DNA of 15,286 nucleotides. Source: JBEKCP01 sp050014815. Its GTDB lineage: Bacteria; Planctomycetota; Planctomycetia; Pirellulales; Thermoguttaceae. The position numbers were made by a program, and so were the translations under genes. Where the stretch lies: contig JBEKCP010000098.1 of NCBI GenBank assembly GCA_050014815.1, forward strand, positions 1-15,286. The letters run 5' to 3'. How positions within the stretch are numbered: position 1 is the first letter of the stretch; each line of letters begins with the position of its first letter. The notes below the pieces were generated by a model. It saw only the letters and a program-made list of their open reading frames with translations. It was not told the origin of the DNA and did no database searches. Shown one piece after another: positions 12,430 through 15,286 of the stretch.

Positions 12430-13902
12430 ATGAAGACTTATTGTGCAGTTCTTGTCGTCGTGGCGGCCGCGATTCTGCCGCCGCCGGTTCTCGGGCAGAA
12501 GACCGAGGAAGCGGAGAAGGTCGTCAAGCTCACGCTGCACCCCATGGCGGAGCCGCGGCCGGCCTTGAAGTACCAGTTGTTGCCGCCGTTTCTGGACCGC
12601 AGGCCGGGCAACGCGGCCGTGGCGTGGAACGGGATCCTCGCCGAGCAGACGCCGTTCTTCAACGAGTTGTACAAGGAGGGCGGCCCGTGGGAGAAGATTG
12701 ACCAGTGGATGAAGCTCCCGCTGGGCGACCCGCGGGAAAAGGAGTTTCGCGCGAAGGAACCCGTGGTGGCCCAGACCGCCGTCGCTCTCTACCGCCGGAT
12801 GGCCTACGCGGCGCGGTTCGAGTCGTGCGACTGGCAACTGCCCTTTCGCGAAGGCAATCCGCTGACGATTCCGCTCCCCGAAGTCCAGCAGAGTCGCACC
12901 TTCGGGCGGCTGCTGTCGGCCAAGGCCCGCCTGGAAACCGCCGAAGGCAAATACGGTCGGGCCGTCGAGACGATCCAGACGGGTTTCGCCCTGGCGCGGG
13001 ACGTCGCAAAGGGCCAGACGCTCGTCAACGCCCTTGTGGGGGTCGCGATTGCGTCGCTAATGACGCCCCAGATCGAGCAATTCATCCAGCAGCCCGATGC
13101 GCCGAACCTTTACTGGGCGCTCGCGACGCTTCCGCGGCCGTTGGTCGATTTCCGGCCCGCTTTTGAGGTGGAAAGCAGCTTTCTGTACCTCCAGTTTCTC
13201 GATCTCACGGATCTGGACAAGAAGGACTTGGTTCCCGAGCAATGGTCCAGGCTCCTTGAGAACACCGTCAAGGAACTGAGCAAACTGGAGGAGACGTTCG
13301 CCGGCCGCTTGGGGTCGGAAGAGAGTAAGCGATCCGGGCTCAAGCTGTCGGCCGCCGCGATGGCCGTCCAGGGTTATCCGGTGGCAAAGCAGTATCTCGT
13401 TGAGCATGGCCGCGCGGCTGCGGAAGTCGAGGCCATGCCCGTGGCCAAAGTCATCCTCCTGTACAGCGTGGAGCTCTATCAGGGGCTTTCCGACGAGCAG
13501 TACAAGCTGACGTTCCTGCCCTATGCCGAGGGCGAGAGATGGTATGCTCAGGCCGACCGGATGCTCAAGCAGGCTGCCGCTGGTCGCCGCGAGATCATCC
13601 CTCTTACCCTGTTATTACCGCTCATCAGTGCGGCAAAGCACGCGGAGACGCGGATGGAGTGGACGATCGCACGTTTAAGGATCTTCGAGGCCCTGCGGAT
13701 CTACGCGGCCGCCCACGACGGCAGGCTCCCCGACCGGCTCGACGACGTCGGCGAAGTGCCCATTCCACGAAATCCCTTTGACGACAAGCCTTTCAACTAC
13801 CGTCGCGAGGGGAACCGCGCGGTGTTGACGAGCGAGCACGGCCCGCGGGGTCTGCCATGGACTTATGAAATCACCATGCTTCCGAAAGGGGACAAACCAT
13901 GA
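12430..13902 (+). CDS. exported protein with pseudopilin-like C-terminal segment
   Basis: The 490-residue product has a signal peptide (MKTYCAVLVVVAAAILPPPV, cleaved near VLG|QK), then a mainly helical body with a SKAKLE-like pattern (LLSAKARLETAEGKYGRAVE) at ~160-180 and a charged hinge near 285-300. Residues ~408-440 (TIARLRIFEALRIYAAAHDG, RLPDRLDDV) resemble the segment that follows the membrane helix in type II secretion pseudopilins, leading to IPRNPFDDKPFNYRREGNRA; the hydrophobic pilin helix itself is absent. Function unknown. TGAGGA overlaps the previous stop and lies 8 bases before ATG 12430; an ATG at 12425 is out of frame and stops at once. The end overlaps the DUF1559 gene by ATGA. 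Context places it under control of the adjacent sigma factor. Confidence 0.85.
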   Translation: MKTYCAVLVVVAAAILPPPVLGQKTEEAEKVVKLTLHPMAEPRPALKYQLLPPFLDRRPGNAAVAWNGILAEQTPFFNELYKEGGPWEKIDQWMKLPLGDPREKEFRAKEPVVAQTAVALYRRMAYAARFESCDWQLPFREGNPLTIPLPEVQQSRTFGRLLSAKARLETAEGKYGRAVETIQTGFALARDVAKGQTLVNALVGVAIASLMTPQIEQFIQQPDAPNLYWALATLPRPLVDFRPAFEVESSFLYLQFLDLTDLDKKDLVPEQWSRLLENTVKELSKLEETFAGRLGSEESKRSGLKLSAAAMAVQGYPVAKQYLVEHGRAAAEVEAMPVAKVILLYSVELYQGLSDEQYKLTFLPYAEGERWYAQADRMLKQAAAGRREIIPLTLLLPLISAAKHAETRMEWTIARLRIFEALRIYAAAHDGRLPDRLDDVGEVPIPRNPFDDKPFNYRREGNRAVLTSEHGPRGLPWTYEITMLPKGDKP

Positions 13903-15286
13903 TCGCGTCCGATGCTTTGCGAACCTCGACCTTCGTTCTCCTCCTGCTCGCTCCGTGGGCGCCGGCCCGCGCCGCCGAGACATTCGATGCCACGGCCGCC
14001 GCCCGGGTCGTGACGCCCTTCGTTGACAAGGAAACGATTGCGGTCGTTCACGCCGATCTCGCGCGCGTGTCGGTCGCGCCGGTCGTGGCGATGCTCAGCC
14101 GCTTCATGCCGGATGCGGCCGACGATCTCTCCCGGAGCGCGAAAGAAGCTAACGAACGTCTAGGCGCACTCCGCCGCGATCACGTCACCGATGTCTATCT
14201 GGTCGTCTCGCTCGGGGGCAAGAGCATGATTCCGCGGACGCTCGTGGTGTTGGCGCCCGGCGAGCCCAAGAGGAATCTAGAGGCGTTGCGCTCGGCGCTG
14301 AATCTCCCTTGGACGGTTGGCTTACAGGTGGCCCCGGCGGCCCCGCCGACGGACCGCCCGCTCGATCGGCCCGAGTTGGCCGAGTCGCTCGCTGCGGCCG
14401 GGGACGCCGCAGTCCAAGTCGTGCTCATTCCCCCGGCCTCCACCCGCCGGGTGATCGAGGAACTCGTGCCGCAGTTACCCGGGCAGATTGGTGGCGGATC
14501 GAGCACCGTGCTGACCCGCGGCGTCTCCTGGGCGGCGGTGGCGATCGACCTGTCGCCCCAGTTGGCCGTACGGCTGACGATCAAGTCGCAAGACGCCCCG
14601 GCCGCCGAGGCCCTGCGGGCGAAATGGATCGACGCGCTGAAACGGGCAGGACAAGAGAAGGAAGTCCGGCAAACGCTGCCCGACTTCGACCAATTGGCCG
14701 CCCTCCTGACCCCGAAGGTCTCGGGCGATCGTTTGGTCCTTGATCTGGATGAGAAGAACCCGGCGGTCGCCAGACTGTTGACTGCCACCGCGGCCGCCAT
14801 CGAGCGGGCCCGTGACCCGGCCAAGCGGTCACAATCGATGAACAATCTCAAGCAGATCGCCCTGTGCATGCACAACTACCATGATTCCTTCAAGCACTTC
14901 CCACCGCCCGCCAGCCATGGCCCGGGCGGCAAGCCGCTCTTGAGTTGGCGGGTGGCGATCCTGCCGTGCTTTGGCGAGCAGGAGCACCAGCTTTACAAGC
15001 AGTTCCACCTCGACGAGGCCTGGGACGGGCCGCACAACAAGGCCCTGATCGAGAAGATGCCGGCGGTGTTCCGCTCGCCCAAGTCGAAGGCCGCCAAGGG
15101 CCGCACGAACTACGTCGTGCCGATCGGCGGCGGCGCGCTCTACTCCTCGCCGAAGGACGAGCCGCAGTTCAAGGATATCACGGACGGCACGTCCAATACC
15201 ATCATGACCGTTGAAGTGGACGACCGGCACGCCGTCATCTGGACCAGGCCGGACGACCTCGTGTTCGATCCCCAGGATCCGAAGAA
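13899..15286 (+). CDS. DUF1559 protein, 3' end beyond window
   Basis: Open to the window edge: 462 codons plus two bases, no stop seen. A signal peptide (ALRTSTFVLLLLAPWAPARA|AE) precedes a ~280-residue N-terminal domain with alternating strands and helices (TIAVVHADLARV, YLVVSLGGKSM, AVQVVLIPPA). DUF1559 begins near residue 305 with MNNLKQIALCMHNYHDSFKH (314-333) and FPPPAS, then LSWRVAILPCFGEQ, and DGTSNTIMTVE from residue 429. The family usually starts with a type IV pilin methylation site and hydrophobic helix; here that part is replaced by the secreted N-terminal domain, with only the post-helix segment kept. The expected end of the family (an HxxxxxxxxxDG-like tail) would lie outside. 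ATG 13899 overlaps the previous stop, indicating coupled translation. Role unknown; planctomycete surface or pseudopilus function is inference. Confidence 0.93.
   Translation, partial: MIASDALRTSTFVLLLLAPWAPARAAETFDATAAARVVTPFVDKETIAVVHADLARVSVAPVVAMLSRFMPDAADDLSRSAKEANERLGALRRDHVTDVYLVVSLGGKSMIPRTLVVLAPGEPKRNLEALRSALNLPWTVGLQVAPAAPPTDRPLDRPELAESLAAAGDAAVQVVLIPPASTRRVIEELVPQLPGQIGGGSSTVLTRGVSWAAVAIDLSPQLAVRLTIKSQDAPAAEALRAKWIDALKRAGQEKEVRQTLPDFDQLAALLTPKVSGDRLVLDLDEKNPAVARLLTATAAAIERARDPAKRSQSMNNLKQIALCMHNYHDSFKHFPPPASHGPGGKPLLSWRVAILPCFGEQEHQLYKQFHLDEAWDGPHNKALIEKMPAVFRSPKSKAAKGRTNYVVPIGGGALYSSPKDEPQFKDITDGTSNTIMTVEVDDRHAVIWTRPDDLVFDPQDPK

Noticed and set aside
1..15286. tRNA, rRNA, CRISPR, transposase, toxin-antitoxin or phage genes
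   Set aside because: None of their sequence signatures was seen on either strand.

Overview
The window looks like a stretch of planctomycete chromosome, probably an assembled draft or metagenomic contig because it contains a run of 16 Ns. The clearest lineage marker is the last gene, which carries the DUF1559 signature (MNNLKQIALCMHNYHDS followed by DGTSNT), a family strongly expanded in Planctomycetota. A short ECF sigma factor followed by a one-helix membrane protein, ITDAGL-type leucine-rich repeats and many exported proteins without enzymatic motifs fit the same group. DNA is GC-rich, and every gene I can support is on the + strand. I see no tRNA, rRNA, CRISPR array, insertion sequence or attachment site.

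Region 1 (1-2416): the tail of an upstream gene, a 67-aa membrane protein, an exported Skp/OmpH-like protein, a 49-aa single-helix membrane protein, and an exported protein made of two copies of one beta-rich domain. A related ~29-bp intergenic sequence occurs about 55 bp upstream of the Skp-like start and again about 80 bp upstream of the two-domain protein. A 10-codon ORF coding only a signal-peptide-like stretch follows.

Region 2 (2436-7438): three exported, probably periplasmic, repeat proteins: 12 leucine-rich repeats (with the assembly gap inside one), HEAT repeats, and a helical LTxxQ-like protein carrying one motif resembling the passenger-associated transport repeat.

Region 3 (7482-11225): two large multi-pass membrane proteins, one with a TPR-like domain, the other with a DUF3592 domain. 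The 120 and 135 bp gaps flanking the second are the likeliest places for promoters.

Region 4 (11361-15286, cut by the window edge): a tightly packed cassette of ECF sigma factor, putative membrane anti-sigma factor (34-bp overlap), exported protein with a pseudopilin-like C-terminus (11-bp gap), and DUF1559 protein (ATGA overlap). Here the functional link is best supported by sequence layout: the sigma factor and its regulator are probably co-translated with two envelope proteins.

No gene here is a recognisable metabolic enzyme. The common theme is envelope or surface proteins built from protein-interaction repeats. I found no proof of a complete new system; the ECF cassette, the duplicated exported domain, the transport-repeat-like motif and the small unlisted membrane protein are the parts most worth checking.
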